This document shows, one piece after another, positions 42,784 to 52,348 of a DNA stretch of 64,000 nt; the first letter of the stretch is position 1, and every line of letters begins with the position of its first letter. Both the position numbers and the translations under genes were made by a program. Location: contig NZ_CP040896.1 in NCBI RefSeq assembly GCF_006337165.1, forward strand, positions 620,001 to 684,000, written 5' to 3'. This DNA is from Hymenobacter jejuensis (GTDB lineage Bacteria; Bacteroidota; Bacteroidia; Cytophagales; Hymenobacteraceae). The notes beneath the pieces were generated by a model. The model saw only the letters and a list, made by a program, of their open reading frames with translations. It did no database searches and was not told the DNA's origin.

Positions 42784-43686
42784 CTACGCCTCCGGGCAGG
42801 TAAGCACCGGAATGCGGCTGCTGGCAATGAGGCGGGCGGTTACGCTTGTGTAAAACAGCGCGTCCGAATACGTTTTTTGGCGGGCTACAAACGACAGCAT
42901 ATCGGCGCCTTCGCGGGCCGCCGCGTACCGGATGCCTTGCTCAATGCACGGATAGCGCGAGGTAGACACCGTGTGGGCCACGCCTTCAAGCAAGCCCATG
43001 TTCTGGATTTCGTCGGCTACTTCGGCCATCAAGGGCGAGTGTTCGCTGGTGTAGACATGGATGCCAACGACGGCCGGAATCAGCCGCGATAACAGCTGAT
43101 CGACGTCGCCGGGAGCTTCGGAGAGCAGCATTGGCTCGCTATTCGACACCAACTGGGCGAGCAGCTCCGGCACCAGCCGCGCCGAATGCGGCAGCCGCAC
43201 GGGAAGCCGGTCGGTGTCGAGCACCACCCGGCGCGGCAAACCGCGGTAGCTGTAGGTCAGGGGCACCACCAGCAGCGGTTGTTGCACCATCCGAATCAGG
43301 TGCAGCGCCACACTGGAAGAGGTAGTAGCGGCAGTCGGCTTCTGCGGAAACGCGTTGCCGACCACCGTTACGCTGTTGCCGGTGTGCTCGAGCAGCTGTG
43401 GCAAAGAAGGAGCCGCTGCCCCGTACAACACTTCGTAAGTACAGGGCACCTGCTGCTCAACCTGGCGGGCCAGGATCTGGAGCATGTCGGTGGCTTGGGC
43501 AGGCGTCGGGGCGGGTGTTGACATGGTCCAGACGCTGCCAACGCCTCGCTCCGCAGCGCTGGGGATTACGTGAATCAGGTTAATGCGCGCCTTCACGTGC
43601 TTGGCCAACACCATCGCATACTGCAGTGCATTCGCGGACGTGACCGAGAAGTCAGTCAGGACATTAAAGACTTGTAAAGAAGCCAT
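42784..43686 (-). CDS. Universal stress protein, tandem Usp domains
   Basis: 300 aa, two Usp folds. The first (~1-145) starts LQVFNVLTDFSVTSANALQYAMVLAKHVKARINLIHVIP and contains GNSVTVVGNAF. The second (~150-300) contains EQGIRYAAAREGADMLSFVARQKTYSDALFYTSVTARLIASSRIPVLTCP. The G-2x-G-9x-G(S/T) nucleotide motif is degenerate, so ATP binding is uncertain. Cytoplasmic stress-response protein. A second Usp gene (44917-45741) lies close by with the same layout. Confidence 0.85.
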   Translation of the reverse strand: MASLQVFNVLTDFSVTSANALQYAMVLAKHVKARINLIHVIPSAAERGVGSVWTMSTPAPTPAQATDMLQILARQVEQQVPCTYEVLYGAAAPSLPQLLEHTGNSVTVVGNAFPQKPTAATTSSSVALHLIRMVQQPLLVVPLTYSYRGLPRRVVLDTDRLPVRLPHSARLVPELLAQLVSNSEPMLLSEAPGDVDQLLSRLIPAVVGIHVYTSEHSPLMAEVADEIQNMGLLEGVAHTVSTSRYPCIEQGIRYAAAREGADMLSFVARQKTYSDALFYTSVTARLIASSRIPVLTCPEA

Positions 43687-43920
43687 AAGTGTTATAGAGC
43701 GATGTATAGCCGTAGTAATCCATATTCAAAATACGCAGATAACAGGTGCATGTAAATTAACATGGAATTAAAATGAGAATATTTATAATTAATAACTTTC
43801 AAGTATATCTATACTGATAAAATATCCTGCATTATTGAGACTTCTGCACTCCTTACAGTCGAAGAAGCCAAACTCCGTTTCTGGCTAAAATCCAATCATG
43901 ACCTGAGCCCTAGTAGCCTG

Positions 43921-44220
43921 CTAGCTTGGCCGCGGCTCATGGTCCAGAATATCTTGATATTCAGCGCGATTCTTGCCGACGTAATCGGCCATAAACTCGC
44001 AGCTGGTGCGCACCCGCAGGTGATGCTGGCGGGCGTATTGCAACGCTTCTTTCGCCATCGCCTCACCGACGCCCCGGCCCCGCAACTCCTCATCGACGAA
44101 GGTATGCGTAAAATCAATTACACTATCGGTGGGGCGCGCATAGGCCAGCTCAGCTTCCTGCCCCTCATAACTGGCGTAAAATGCCTGATCCTTAGCGTTG
44201 TGCTTAATCGAAATATCCAT
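43921..44220 (-). CDS. GNAT-type N-acetyltransferase, short (YidJ-like)
   Basis: 99 aa from the ATG at 44220. A minimal GNAT of the kind that follows the pattern AFYASYEGQEAELAYAR...VIDFTHTFVDEELRGRGVGEAMAKEALQYARQHHLRVRTSCEFMADYV; the RGRGVGEAM loop binds the acetyl-CoA pyrophosphate. Substrate unknown; small GNATs of this group are often called acetyl-CoA-binding proteins. The upstream 39 codons of open frame lack domain features. Confidence 0.85.
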   Translation of the reverse strand: MDISIKHNAKDQAFYASYEGQEAELAYARPTDSVIDFTHTFVDEELRGRGVGEAMAKEALQYARQHHLRVRTSCEFMADYVGKNRAEYQDILDHEPRPS

Positions 44221-44540
44221 GCAATTGGGCAGTTTTAGAAGCGAGGCAAGGCAGACGTTGTATCCGCAAGCGCATTGGCAGACGGCCGTCTTCCAGTCGC
44301 ATACGCAGTTTCTGCCGGAAAGGCCACCTCTGTTCAACTGATAGCCACAACCGCCGAAATTGCGTAGAAGCTTTTACCTGAGCGATCAGGCCTTGTGTCA
44401 ACAACCTATGTGCTTTCGATTACGCTCCACTGCTGCGCTAAGCAGTAAATCCAAGGGTAGGCTATCGCTGGCACCTCCGGAAACGACGCCCGCGCTTGCC
44501 ATCCGGCCCTGCTTTTGAAGATTGTCAAAATTGAATTGTT

Positions 44541-44762
44541 ATGAAAAAACCAGCCAAAAACGCCCCCAAAGCCTCCGCCAAAAACGCTGAAACACCCACC
44601 CCCCCGGTACATGCCGAGCACATCGACTCTGCGGCTATGCTGGATGCGGCTACGTACGGCCAGCCCGACGGCCCTACTTCGGGGCCCGACCCGGAAGAGA
44701 GCCAAACGGATGAGCTACTGACGCCCGGCTTCAACAACCCCATCGACGACAACAACCGGTAG
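44541..44762 (+). CDS. Small acidic, Pro-rich protein
   Basis: 73 aa: MKKPAKNAPKASAKNAETPTPPVHAEHIDSAAM... DPEESQTDELLTPGFNNPIDDNNR. Basic N-terminus, acidic disordered remainder, no hydrophobic segment. A good terminator follows, which supports it as a real transcript. Function unknown. Confidence 0.6.
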   Translation: MKKPAKNAPKASAKNAETPTPPVHAEHIDSAAMLDAATYGQPDGPTSGPDPEESQTDELLTPGFNNPIDDNNR

Positions 44763-44780
44763 CCGTCCTAAGCCATTACT

Positions 44781-44814
44781 AAAGTCCACTCAACCAAGCA
44801 CTTGAGTGGACTTT
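44781..44814 (+). terminator. Terminator of the 73-aa gene
   Basis: A 13-bp stem (AAAGTCCACTCAA / TTGAGTGGACTTT) followed by T residues. Confidence 0.9.
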
Positions 44815-44916
44815 TTATGTATAAAGCCTATCTTGGCGGTTTCCCGGCGGCATTACCTCAACCCCCACGCCCGACGCGTATAAGCGGGCAGGCCTGCTTT
44901 ACTTTGGTTTACTGCG

Positions 44917-45741
44917 ATGGCTCCTTCCCTGCTCGTTCTGACTGATTTTTCGGCCGCCGCCGACCATGCGCTGGCCTATGCCGCCGCGTTGGCCGCGGCC
45001 ACGCAGGGGCAGCTGGTGCTGCTGCACGGACGGCGCCATTCCATGCTGGATGCCGAGGCTTTCACAGATCGGTTGCAGCACCTGAGCGAAGGTGAGATTG
45101 CTGCTGCGCTGGCCGAGCGGGCGCAACGCCAGTCCGTACCGACCATAGTAGAAGCCGCTGGCGACCGGGTGCCCGCGGCCGTAACCGATGCCGTGCGACG
45201 GCATGGGTCGTGGCTGGTGGTGTTGGGGAAGCCCGATACCGAATCGGTGCCGGATGCGCTGGTCAGCAGCACGTCGCTGGAGTTGCTGCGAGCGGCTTCT
45301 TGTCCACTTTTGGTGGTGCCTGTTGTGGCCAAACACACAGCTGTTCCGCCGCAGCACATCCTGCTGGCTGCCGACGATATGCCGTTGCACATAGCACCGG
45401 GCACTGTGGAGGCTTTTCGTAAATTTCTGGAAACCAGCCCGGTTCACTTTACGCTCACTCACGTCGTCGAGCCCGAGGACAACGACTCGTGCGCTACTGC
45501 CCTTCAACAGCTGCGAGCTAGCGGCCTCACCGAAGCTGAACAACTTGTACGGACGTATGGCGTCCGGAGCCTACGCCCGGCCGAAGGCATCCGACAAGCA
45601 GCCGCCGATACCCACGCCGATTTGTTGGTGTTGCTGGCTCGTCCACACAGTTTTTGGGGGACGCTATTTCATAAAAGCGTTACGGCCGAAGCTGTGCGCC
45701 GCAGTCGTATACCGGTGCTGGTATTGCCTACCTTACAATAA
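44917..45741 (+). CDS. Universal stress protein, tandem Usp domains
   Basis: 274 aa. First Usp domain starts MAPSLLVLTDFSAAADHALAYAAALAAATQGQLVLLHG and has SWLVVLGKP...SVPDALVSSTSLELLRAASCPLLVVP. The second contains HILLAADDMP and ADLLVLLARPHSFWGTLFHKSVTAEAVRRSRIPVLVLP, the usual Usp C-terminal pattern with a (F)HKS site. Cytoplasmic; likely a stress effector. Paralogous in layout to the 300-aa Usp. Confidence 0.87.
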   Translation: MAPSLLVLTDFSAAADHALAYAAALAAATQGQLVLLHGRRHSMLDAEAFTDRLQHLSEGEIAAALAERAQRQSVPTIVEAAGDRVPAAVTDAVRRHGSWLVVLGKPDTESVPDALVSSTSLELLRAASCPLLVVPVVAKHTAVPPQHILLAADDMPLHIAPGTVEAFRKFLETSPVHFTLTHVVEPEDNDSCATALQQLRASGLTEAEQLVRTYGVRSLRPAEGIRQAAADTHADLLVLLARPHSFWGTLFHKSVTAEAVRRSRIPVLVLPTLQ

Positions 45742-45798
45742 ATTACAAAACACTACATATCAGCTGTTTATACACACATATGCGAACACACTTATTGT

Positions 45799-46084
45799 AT
45801 GATCACCGTCAACCCGCTGCCGGGCACCCACACAGTGATGAACCGCAACCAGTGCGCCGGCGAAACTGCTACAGGAATCACCTTTAGCAGTCCCTTCAAC
45901 GGTGCTACATTCAACTGGACTTCGATGTGAAGCAGATTGAGAAATCGGGTAGCCGCGGACTAGGCAGAAGCCGGCCGCGTACCGCTTCCAGGTTGCGAGC
46001 AAAGAATTGGCGATGGACATGTATGTGGTACGCCTGACTACTGATAAATCCACCCAAACCATGCGGCTGATTATGAATAAATAA
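45799..46084 (+). pseudogene. Eroded remnant of a T9SS cargo gene
   Basis: Frame 1 from 45799 reads MITVNPLPGTHTVMNRN, then ATGITFSSPFNGATFNW, a PKD/gliding-motility-type module, and stops after ~43 codons. Another frame ends in MYVVRLTTDKSTQTMRLIMNK before the stop at 46082-46084, a clear T9SS sorting-domain C-terminus. Between them the sequence is out of frame. The pieces are what is left of a larger secreted protein after deletion and frameshift. A strong terminator still follows. Confidence 0.6.
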
Positions 46085-46097
46085 CAGCGGCTTGGTA

Positions 46098-46144
46098 CAC
46101 ATGAAAAAGGCTGGCAACCGATGGTTGTCAGCCTTTTTCATGTG
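46098..46144 (+). terminator. Long terminator hairpin after the remnant
   Basis: A 22-bp stem with one mismatch, 46098-46119 paired with 46123-46144, ending in TTTTT on the plus strand inside the right arm. Confidence 0.8.
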
Positions 46145-46615
46145 CAGTTGTAGGATCTTCTTGTCGCCAATGAAAAAGCAGTAAATGGATATAATATAAT
46201 TAAAACAAGTTATAATGTAATATATTTTATAAAAAATACTGTTCTAAGAAAACTAAAATCTCTATATTATATAACCCGCATATAGCAAGTCACCGAACTG
46301 CTTTTTTGTACTTCCCGGTTCAATACCGCACCGTTTGTCAACTGCTTGATTTTGCAATTAGGCTATACCCCACTGCTGGGAACGGCCTCAATAACCCATC
46401 TCTCAAATATTATATAAATATTTAATAATCAATCACTTATACAAAACTGATCACACCCTTCAACACCTGCTCCTGCCGTGTCAAGGGTGTTTCTCTGAGC
46501 GAGGGTGCTCCGAGCGCCTCGGCTGCGCTTCTCATGCAAGCACAGCCCAGTCTGATCTGTGTGCTGGTAACAGCAATCCTATTTGCGTGCTTGAACTTTT
46601 AAAACTGACAAAGCA
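46145..46615. other. AT-rich spacer before the large T9SS gene
   Basis: 471 bp with no gene. Positions 46180-46440 are extremely AT-rich and include a copy of the dispersed AATCAATCACTTATA motif (46423-46441). Likely promoter region of the 812-aa gene. Confidence 0.5.
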
Positions 46616-49054
46616 ATGCGAATCCTGTATTTGTTTGTCTTTAAGGCATTTACCTCTAATAGGCGTAGGCCTTGGTCTGACAACCGACTAGCTGTGCTAC
46701 TGATGTTGCTGCCGTTGCTCCTGCTTACAAACTGGGCTGTAGGACAAGGCAGAGTTTTTGGTACGCCCGGCACGGTGGGCGGGCAATTTGAGGTAGATGG
46801 CAACTTCGAAAACAACGGCGCCCCTGACTGGCAAAACGTGCTGAAACTCGGCAGTACCGCCGGGCTAGTGGTGCCGGGCGCAAACCCAGCTACCGGAAGC
46901 TTCTGGATTGTCGATGGTAATAATGGCCCGGCCAGTACCCAGCCGGAGCAAGACGTTTTTAAGGGCAACAAAAACAACAACGACGACGACATCAGTGCCG
47001 GATCATCCCCTTTCCGCTTCGAAACGGACGGTCGCGGCGCTTCGCCCAACGGCGACCTAACCAACATTTATGGCCATATCGCGCTGATTGAAGGCAAGTT
47101 ATGGTTTGTGTTTGGGGCGGAGGCCCGGCTGGCCATTGGCGGCACTTACTTCGATTTTGAATACAACCAGCGGGGCATTCGCAAGGAAACTGCCACCGGC
47201 CAGCTGATCGGCAACGGCGCGCAGGGCGGTCGGACCGTGGGCGATTTGCTGCTGGTCGTCAACTACAGTTTCGGGCTTTTCCCATCTCTGGCTCTGCGGC
47301 GCTGGGAGGCCCAGAGGGCTGGCTACGCATGGTCGGCGCCGCTCCCGTTGCCCGATGATGCCGCTTACGTAACCCTCAACGCCGAGGAAGTAGAAGCAGT
47401 AGCATCCAACCGAGCGTTTGCCCGCAACGGGGCGCCATCCAGCACCACCAAGATTTTTCAGTTTGTAGAAGGCGCCATTAACCTAACGGACTTGCACGTG
47501 CTGCCGCCCAGCGCTTGCGGCAACAATGCTTCGACCATGCTGGTCAAGACGCGCGCGGCGAATAACTACACCAGTCGCCTCGAAGACTTTAGCCTGTTCA
47601 ATGTGTCGCTGGGCTCGCTGCTGCCCCCGCCTCTGCTTACCATTCAGGGCAATCCGGTTATCAATTGCCAAAGCCCTGCTAATCAAACAAAACTGATAGC
47701 CATTGCCCAACCTGGAACGGGCACGTACGCCTGGAGCACCTCCAATGGCCACATTGTGTCGGGGGCCGATGCCATCAGCGTGGTCGTCGATAGGCCGGGC
47801 ACGTACAGCGTAACCTTCACCTCGGATCTGAACGGGTGCAGCGCAACCAGTCAGATTCAGGTCAGGGAAGACAAACGGCCGCCCATCGTGAGTGCCGGCC
47901 CCGACAAGACCATTACCTGCGCCACCCCCAACGGACAAGTAATGCTGGAAGGCTCGGCCGCTTCGCAATCGGGTGTCGATCTGCTTTTCAGTTATGTATG
48001 GGTGGCTTCCAACGGCGGGCATATCGTATCGGGGGCCAATACGGCTACTCCGATTGTGGATGCGGCCGGTACCTACACGCTCACCGCAACCGAACCGGCG
48101 CCCAGTGTGGAGCGCCCTGCGCCCGGTAACGGGTGTAGTGCTTCGGACGAGGTAAAGGTGACCAAGGAAGGCAACTTCCCGCCGCTATTGGTGCGCGGAC
48201 CAACCGTGCTCAACTGTGGCCGAAGCGAGGCTACGCTCTTCGATGAGTTTGTGCTGCAAGCGGCCGGCTCCACTTACACGGTAACTACTTCGAGCGGTCA
48301 AATCGTGGTGGCTAACGACCAGACGGGCTTTTTCCGGGTCAATAAGCCCGATACGTATACCATCACCAAAACCTCTCCCGAGGGGTGTAGCAGCCGCCAG
48401 CAATTCACGGTAACGGAAGACAAACGGCCGCCCATCGTGAGTGCCGGCCCCGACAAAATCATCACTTGCACTACTCCCAACCGGCAGGTCACGCTGGACG
48501 GTTCGGGCGTTTCGCAGTCGCCTTTTGTTGAGGTGGAAAGGCTGACGTTCGCGTGGGTAGCTTCCAACGGCGGGCATATTGTGTCGGGAGCCAATACGGC
48601 CAAACCAACCGTGGACGCGGCCGGTACCTACACGCTCACCGTCACGGAGCCATTTTTTGATGGCGGTGGTCGATTTGATGTTCCGGGCAATGGTTGTAGC
48701 GCCAGCGATGCCGCCCAGGTGACGCTGCAATGCGCCTCACTAGCAACAACGGCCACCCAGGCCAACCAGCGCGTTTCCCGTGATAATTATCAGCTTATCA
48801 ATAGTTTACAAGTCTACCCCAACCCCCTTTCAGACAAGGCCATTCTGGAGTTTGCGCTGCCCGACGCGCAACCGTATTCGCTGGAAATATTCGATCTGAA
48901 GGGCCGGTTGGTGAGTCGCATCAGCGCGGGGCGGGCCGAAGCTAATCGGGCATATCGCTTCGAGATCGGCGAGAATATGGCGAGTGGCATTTACGTAGCG
49001 CGCCTAAAAACCAGGCAATCCGCTGAAAGTCTGCGCATTGTAGTCCATAAATAA
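46616..49054 (+). CDS. Large T9SS cargo protein with repeated PKD/Ig-like modules
   Basis: 812 aa. Long N-terminal region with a late hydrophobic signal (LLMLLPLLLLTNWAVGQG, ~29-46). Residues ~47-340 form a unique N-terminal domain of unknown family. From ~345 there are four beta-sandwich modules, each starting with a 'NC' Cys (VINCQSP, TITCATP, VLNCGRS, IITCTTP) and ending in a C-terminal Cys (NGCSA, EGCSS). Two of them share a 41-bp identical DNA stretch. A type IX sorting domain closes the protein (LQVYPNPLSDKAILEFALP...MASGIYVARL...RIVVHK). Probably a surface adhesin. Confidence 0.85.
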   Translation: MRILYLFVFKAFTSNRRRPWSDNRLAVLLMLLPLLLLTNWAVGQGRVFGTPGTVGGQFEVDGNFENNGAPDWQNVLKLGSTAGLVVPGANPATGSFWIVDGNNGPASTQPEQDVFKGNKNNNDDDISAGSSPFRFETDGRGASPNGDLTNIYGHIALIEGKLWFVFGAEARLAIGGTYFDFEYNQRGIRKETATGQLIGNGAQGGRTVGDLLLVVNYSFGLFPSLALRRWEAQRAGYAWSAPLPLPDDAAYVTLNAEEVEAVASNRAFARNGAPSSTTKIFQFVEGAINLTDLHVLPPSACGNNASTMLVKTRAANNYTSRLEDFSLFNVSLGSLLPPPLLTIQGNPVINCQSPANQTKLIAIAQPGTGTYAWSTSNGHIVSGADAISVVVDRPGTYSVTFTSDLNGCSATSQIQVREDKRPPIVSAGPDKTITCATPNGQVMLEGSAASQSGVDLLFSYVWVASNGGHIVSGANTATPIVDAAGTYTLTATEPAPSVERPAPGNGCSASDEVKVTKEGNFPPLLVRGPTVLNCGRSEATLFDEFVLQAAGSTYTVTTSSGQIVVANDQTGFFRVNKPDTYTITKTSPEGCSSRQQFTVTEDKRPPIVSAGPDKIITCTTPNRQVTLDGSGVSQSPFVEVERLTFAWVASNGGHIVSGANTAKPTVDAAGTYTLTVTEPFFDGGGRFDVPGNGCSASDAAQVTLQCASLATTATQANQRVSRDNYQLINSLQVYPNPLSDKAILEFALPDAQPYSLEIFDLKGRLVSRISAGRAEANRAYRFEIGENMASGIYVARLKTRQSAESLRIVVHK

Positions 49055-49075
49055 CATTTCAACCTGCTTACCTCG

Positions 49076-49106
49076 AAAAAGCCGCTGGCCTTGCCGACGG
49101 CTTTTT
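49076..49106. terminator. Terminator between convergent genes
   Basis: A 9-bp stem (AAAAAGCCG / CGGCTTTTT) between the 812-aa gene and the TonB receptor. Confidence 0.8.
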
Positions 49107-49112
49107 TATTAT

Positions 49113-51215
49113 TTACCAACGCCATCCCAACTGCACGCCGCCGTAATAGTTGCGGCTCGGCGCCGGCTGAAAATAGCGTCCGCCAAAGGCGTTTAGGTCG
49201 TTGCCGAGGCTGTAGTGCCGATTGCCGGCATTTTCGACGCCTGCATAAACATCTGTCTCTAAATGCTTTATAAAAGTACGCCGCCAGCCGATACGCGCCG
49301 CGAACGTCCAGTAGCCGGCCGCATAAGCCGTGTTGGCATCGTTGAGCGGAAGGCGGGCTTGGTGGTTGAGCGTGGGGCTGATGTAAAAACCCAGTTGCTG
49401 ACTGTAGTCGAGGCCTGCGGAGAGCGTGTGCGGAGCCGTGCCGGTAAGGCGATTGCCGCTGTAATCTTGGTCGTTGGAGAGGTAGTGGCCAAAGCGGAAA
49501 TGGTTGTAGGCGTAGCTGCCCCACAAGCGCAGGCCCGTGGTCCGGAGCGAATCGGTGGTGCGCCACAGCCAGCCGCTGGCGGCCGCCTCGAGGCCGCGCT
49601 GCCGTGTGGAGCCGGAGTTGAAGAACACGCTGGTACCCAAGTCGGTAGTGCGCGTCACGATGGTTTGCTTCAGGCGAAAATCAAACAGTGCTACATCTAA
49701 CGTGAGGCGATTCTGCAACAAGTTGCCGCGTGTGCCCACTTCGAAGCTTGTGCCGCGCTCGGCCTGCAAGCTGCGGTTGAGGCTGCCGTCGGAAGGCCGG
49801 ATTTCTTCGTCGGTAGGCGGCGAAAAGCCGGTGCTCACGCTGGCGTAGGCCGATATTTGAGCGGTCAGTTCTTTCAGCAGTGCCACTCGTGGCGATACCT
49901 GCGGCCGAAAATCGCGTTCGAAGCGGTAATTCTCGGGCTGGGCCGCGGCATCCGAAGCCCGCTCGATGCGGTAGCGCAAGCGGTTGTAGCTCGCGCCTAC
50001 CGTGACCAAAAACCCGGCTGGCAACTCGTAGTCGGCCTGCGCAAAACCAAAGCCCGTGCCCGTCCGGATTTCGTCGTCGTAGCGCAGCGCGCCGGGCACG
50101 CCGCCGCGGTTTTGGTAATTGCGGGAGTTTTCAAAGCCGCTCTGAAACTCGCCGCCCGCTGTCAGGCGCAGCGTACGACCGAAAAGCGTACTGCGGTAGT
50201 TAAATGCCGTGCGCCCGCCCCATCCTACCAAGGTATTGCGTTCATAATCAATTAAATATGGTGTTTTGACAAAACTACCCGAAGTATAGAGCGTAGTTTT
50301 GTTAGTGAAGCGATCGGTGAAGCGGTACTCGTGGCTCAAACCCAGCAAGGCTGCGCGCGAGCGGTAAGCAGCGCGTTGCGCCACCGTACCCGGCGCCGTG
50401 GCTGTGCCGGGGCGCGCTTGCCGAGGGTTTTGCTCAAACTGCGCCCGCGTGAGGCCGCCGGGCAGCTGATAATCGAGGTCGGTGTAGAGCAGGTGCGCGG
50501 CTACCGTTTGCTTGCTGGAGGGCGAAAACTCCCCGTCGAGGGCCAGCACATCGCGCCGCAGGGCGCTTTGCTGCCGGTAGCCGTCCACGGATTGGTGCGC
50601 GTACTGTGCCCGCACAAAACCCTGAGCCGACCCGCTTTCGGCCACCACGGTATAGCGCCGCAACCCGTAGCTACCCACGGTAGCACCTACCTGCGCCCGC
50701 GCTTCGCCGGCCAGTGGCCGCCGGTTGCTGAGTAGCACCACGCCGCCCGTGCCCGCGCCGTACACACTGCCGGCCGGACCTTTGATTACTTCGATGCGCC
50801 CGATTGTGGCCGGGTCGAGTAGGTTGAAAGGGGTGCTGCCGCTGGCTTCGGTGAAGGGGATGTCGTTGTAGTACGTCTTGACGTTGCGCACTCCAAACGG
50901 CGAACGCAACGTGCTGCCTCTCACACTGATACGATAGCTCGCCGTGGCTCGCTCTTCGAGCCGCACGCCGGGCAGCGTGTTTACGGCCTGCGTCAACGAG
51001 GTTTGGCTGAATCGGTTGATTACCTGCGCATCAATCACGCCCACGGCCGCCGCCGTGCGCCGCAGCGGCAGGTTTTGCCCGTACCCGACTACCGTAGCTT
51101 CGGGCAGCGTAATGACGCGGGCGGTGTCGGGGGAAGCTGGCGTACGGTTTTGGGCGTGCAGCGGAAGTTGCAGCAGCAGTAGAAGCGGCAGGCAGTAGCG
51201 GTAGGGCATGAACAA
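49113..51215 (-). CDS. TonB-dependent outer-membrane receptor
   Basis: 700 aa. Signal peptide MFMPYRYCLPLLLLLQLPLHAQ. Plug domain at ~30-165 with ITLPEATVVGYGQNLPLRRTAAAVGVID and IGRIEVIKGPAGSVYGAGTGGVVLLSNR. The C-terminal barrel ends RNYYGGVQLGWRW, with the terminal aromatic residue of outer-membrane barrels. The overall layout is that of iron-siderophore receptors (FecA/FhuA-like), but the ligand cannot be read from sequence. No Fur-box-like dyad is obvious in the 127-bp divergent gap upstream. Confidence 0.92.
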   Translation of the reverse strand: MFMPYRYCLPLLLLLQLPLHAQNRTPASPDTARVITLPEATVVGYGQNLPLRRTAAAVGVIDAQVINRFSQTSLTQAVNTLPGVRLEERATASYRISVRGSTLRSPFGVRNVKTYYNDIPFTEASGSTPFNLLDPATIGRIEVIKGPAGSVYGAGTGGVVLLSNRRPLAGEARAQVGATVGSYGLRRYTVVAESGSAQGFVRAQYAHQSVDGYRQQSALRRDVLALDGEFSPSSKQTVAAHLLYTDLDYQLPGGLTRAQFEQNPRQARPGTATAPGTVAQRAAYRSRAALLGLSHEYRFTDRFTNKTTLYTSGSFVKTPYLIDYERNTLVGWGGRTAFNYRSTLFGRTLRLTAGGEFQSGFENSRNYQNRGGVPGALRYDDEIRTGTGFGFAQADYELPAGFLVTVGASYNRLRYRIERASDAAAQPENYRFERDFRPQVSPRVALLKELTAQISAYASVSTGFSPPTDEEIRPSDGSLNRSLQAERGTSFEVGTRGNLLQNRLTLDVALFDFRLKQTIVTRTTDLGTSVFFNSGSTRQRGLEAAASGWLWRTTDSLRTTGLRLWGSYAYNHFRFGHYLSNDQDYSGNRLTGTAPHTLSAGLDYSQQLGFYISPTLNHQARLPLNDANTAYAAGYWTFAARIGWRRTFIKHLETDVYAGVENAGNRHYSLGNDLNAFGGRYFQPAPSRNYYGGVQLGWRW

Positions 51216-51342
51216 GCGAAGAGGTCGTTGTGCCTAACTGCAAATCGGCAAGAGAAGTTGTGGAGATACAGCGCTTTCCCGCTGCACCACAAGCCCTATA
51301 TTGAATGGATAATAGATAACGCCCTTCAGCCGTTCGCTTTCT

Positions 51343-52074
51343 ATGCATACTCTCCGCCGCCACCGTCGCAAGCTGCTATTTCCACCGGGGCTGCTGGCGC
51401 TTGGGTTTGTGCTGTTGCTGGGTTGCATGCAGATAGCCAAACAGTCCCATTTACACCTTTATTCAGTATTTCAATTCACGTTACCGCCGCTCCATCCCAC
51501 TTTTCCTGGGGAGGAGATGCCTGTTTATCTACCACAAGAAAAATTAAACAGGTTTCGCAATTGGGATGATATTGTAATAAATGGAAATCACACCCACGAT
51601 TCTCTTGCGCTTCTGACAGCTTACAGCTTAACCTCAGGCTATCAACAAGATACAGCGCATGCAAGAGGGTTGCGTGTGTACTTTACTGATAAAGCCCGGT
51701 ATGGTAGCTTAGTTCGTTTATTTGACATAATGAATATCAATAGCATGCAGAAGTATTGGCTTGATATTCGACGGGCCCCCACAGCCTTTTATGCCTTTAC
51801 CGACCGGCGTTCTCCCTATAGTGATTCCGTCAAGCGTAGCAAGGATTCGCTGCCAATAATTTCCTGTGGTAGATCTGGCTATCACTTCACCCCAAAGCCA
51901 CTTTCAATTTGGGATCGTTTCGACAACTGGACTAATTCGTTTTGGGAGCTAGCTACTTGGCAGCCTTTGTACGATTCAGCCTGGCGAATATCAATCTATC
52001 TGCTTCTACTTATTGCTGCGGTATCCGTTTGGAAAATGGTCAAATCTGACATTGGCCTGGCATCGCGGCCTTAA
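51343..52074 (+). CDS. Unknown protein with N- and C-terminal membrane segments
   Basis: 243 aa. Transmembrane segments at ~11-30 (LLFPPGLLALGFVLLLGCMQIA) and ~215-232 (ISIYLLLLIAAVSVWKMV). The ~180-residue loop between them contains NGNHTHDSLALLTAYSLTSGYQQ and YRSPYSD-like polar segments and is probably periplasmic. Codons are more AT-rich than in neighbours, suggesting transfer or relaxed selection. No family recognised. Divergent from the TonB receptor. Confidence 0.6.
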   Translation: MHTLRRHRRKLLFPPGLLALGFVLLLGCMQIAKQSHLHLYSVFQFTLPPLHPTFPGEEMPVYLPQEKLNRFRNWDDIVINGNHTHDSLALLTAYSLTSGYQQDTAHARGLRVYFTDKARYGSLVRLFDIMNINSMQKYWLDIRRAPTAFYAFTDRRSPYSDSVKRSKDSLPIISCGRSGYHFTPKPLSIWDRFDNWTNSFWELATWQPLYDSAWRISIYLLLLIAAVSVWKMVKSDIGLASRP

Positions 52075-52097
52075 ATCAGCATTTCTCTCACTTGTGC

Positions 52098-52181
52098 GTC
52101 ATGCAGAGCGTGAGCGAAGCATCTCTACTGGTTAGTAACTCAACGAAGCGGCAGAGATGCTTCGCTCACGCTCTGCATGAC
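52098..52181. repeat. 84-bp palindromic repeat with perfect 29-bp arms
   Basis: Arms 52098-52126 and 52153-52181 are perfect reverse complements (begin GTCATGCAGAGC, end GCTCTGCATGAC) around a 26-nt loop. It is not followed by a T run and sits in a gene-free spacer. It looks like a dispersed palindromic element (REP/MITE-like) of the type that recurs in Hymenobacter genomes, but only one copy is in this window. Confidence 0.75.
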
Positions 52182-52348
52182 CGCCTTTTTGGCATCGCCG
52201 CCTTTAAAAGTGCTTAGAAGCCACACCAGCGCTGTGTGTTCATCAGGCGCGCTTCGCGCTTAATCTTTAGCTTTAGCCATTATCAAGCGCACGGCGTACT
52301 TCCGGCTGGGGCGGCGTACTTTGTTGCTCCTTTTGCTCGGTCTTCTGC

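Noticed and set aside
51228..51569. 113-codon plus-strand frame across the TonB-receptor upstream gap
   Set aside because: Overlaps the 243-aa gene in another frame and lacks domain or signal features.
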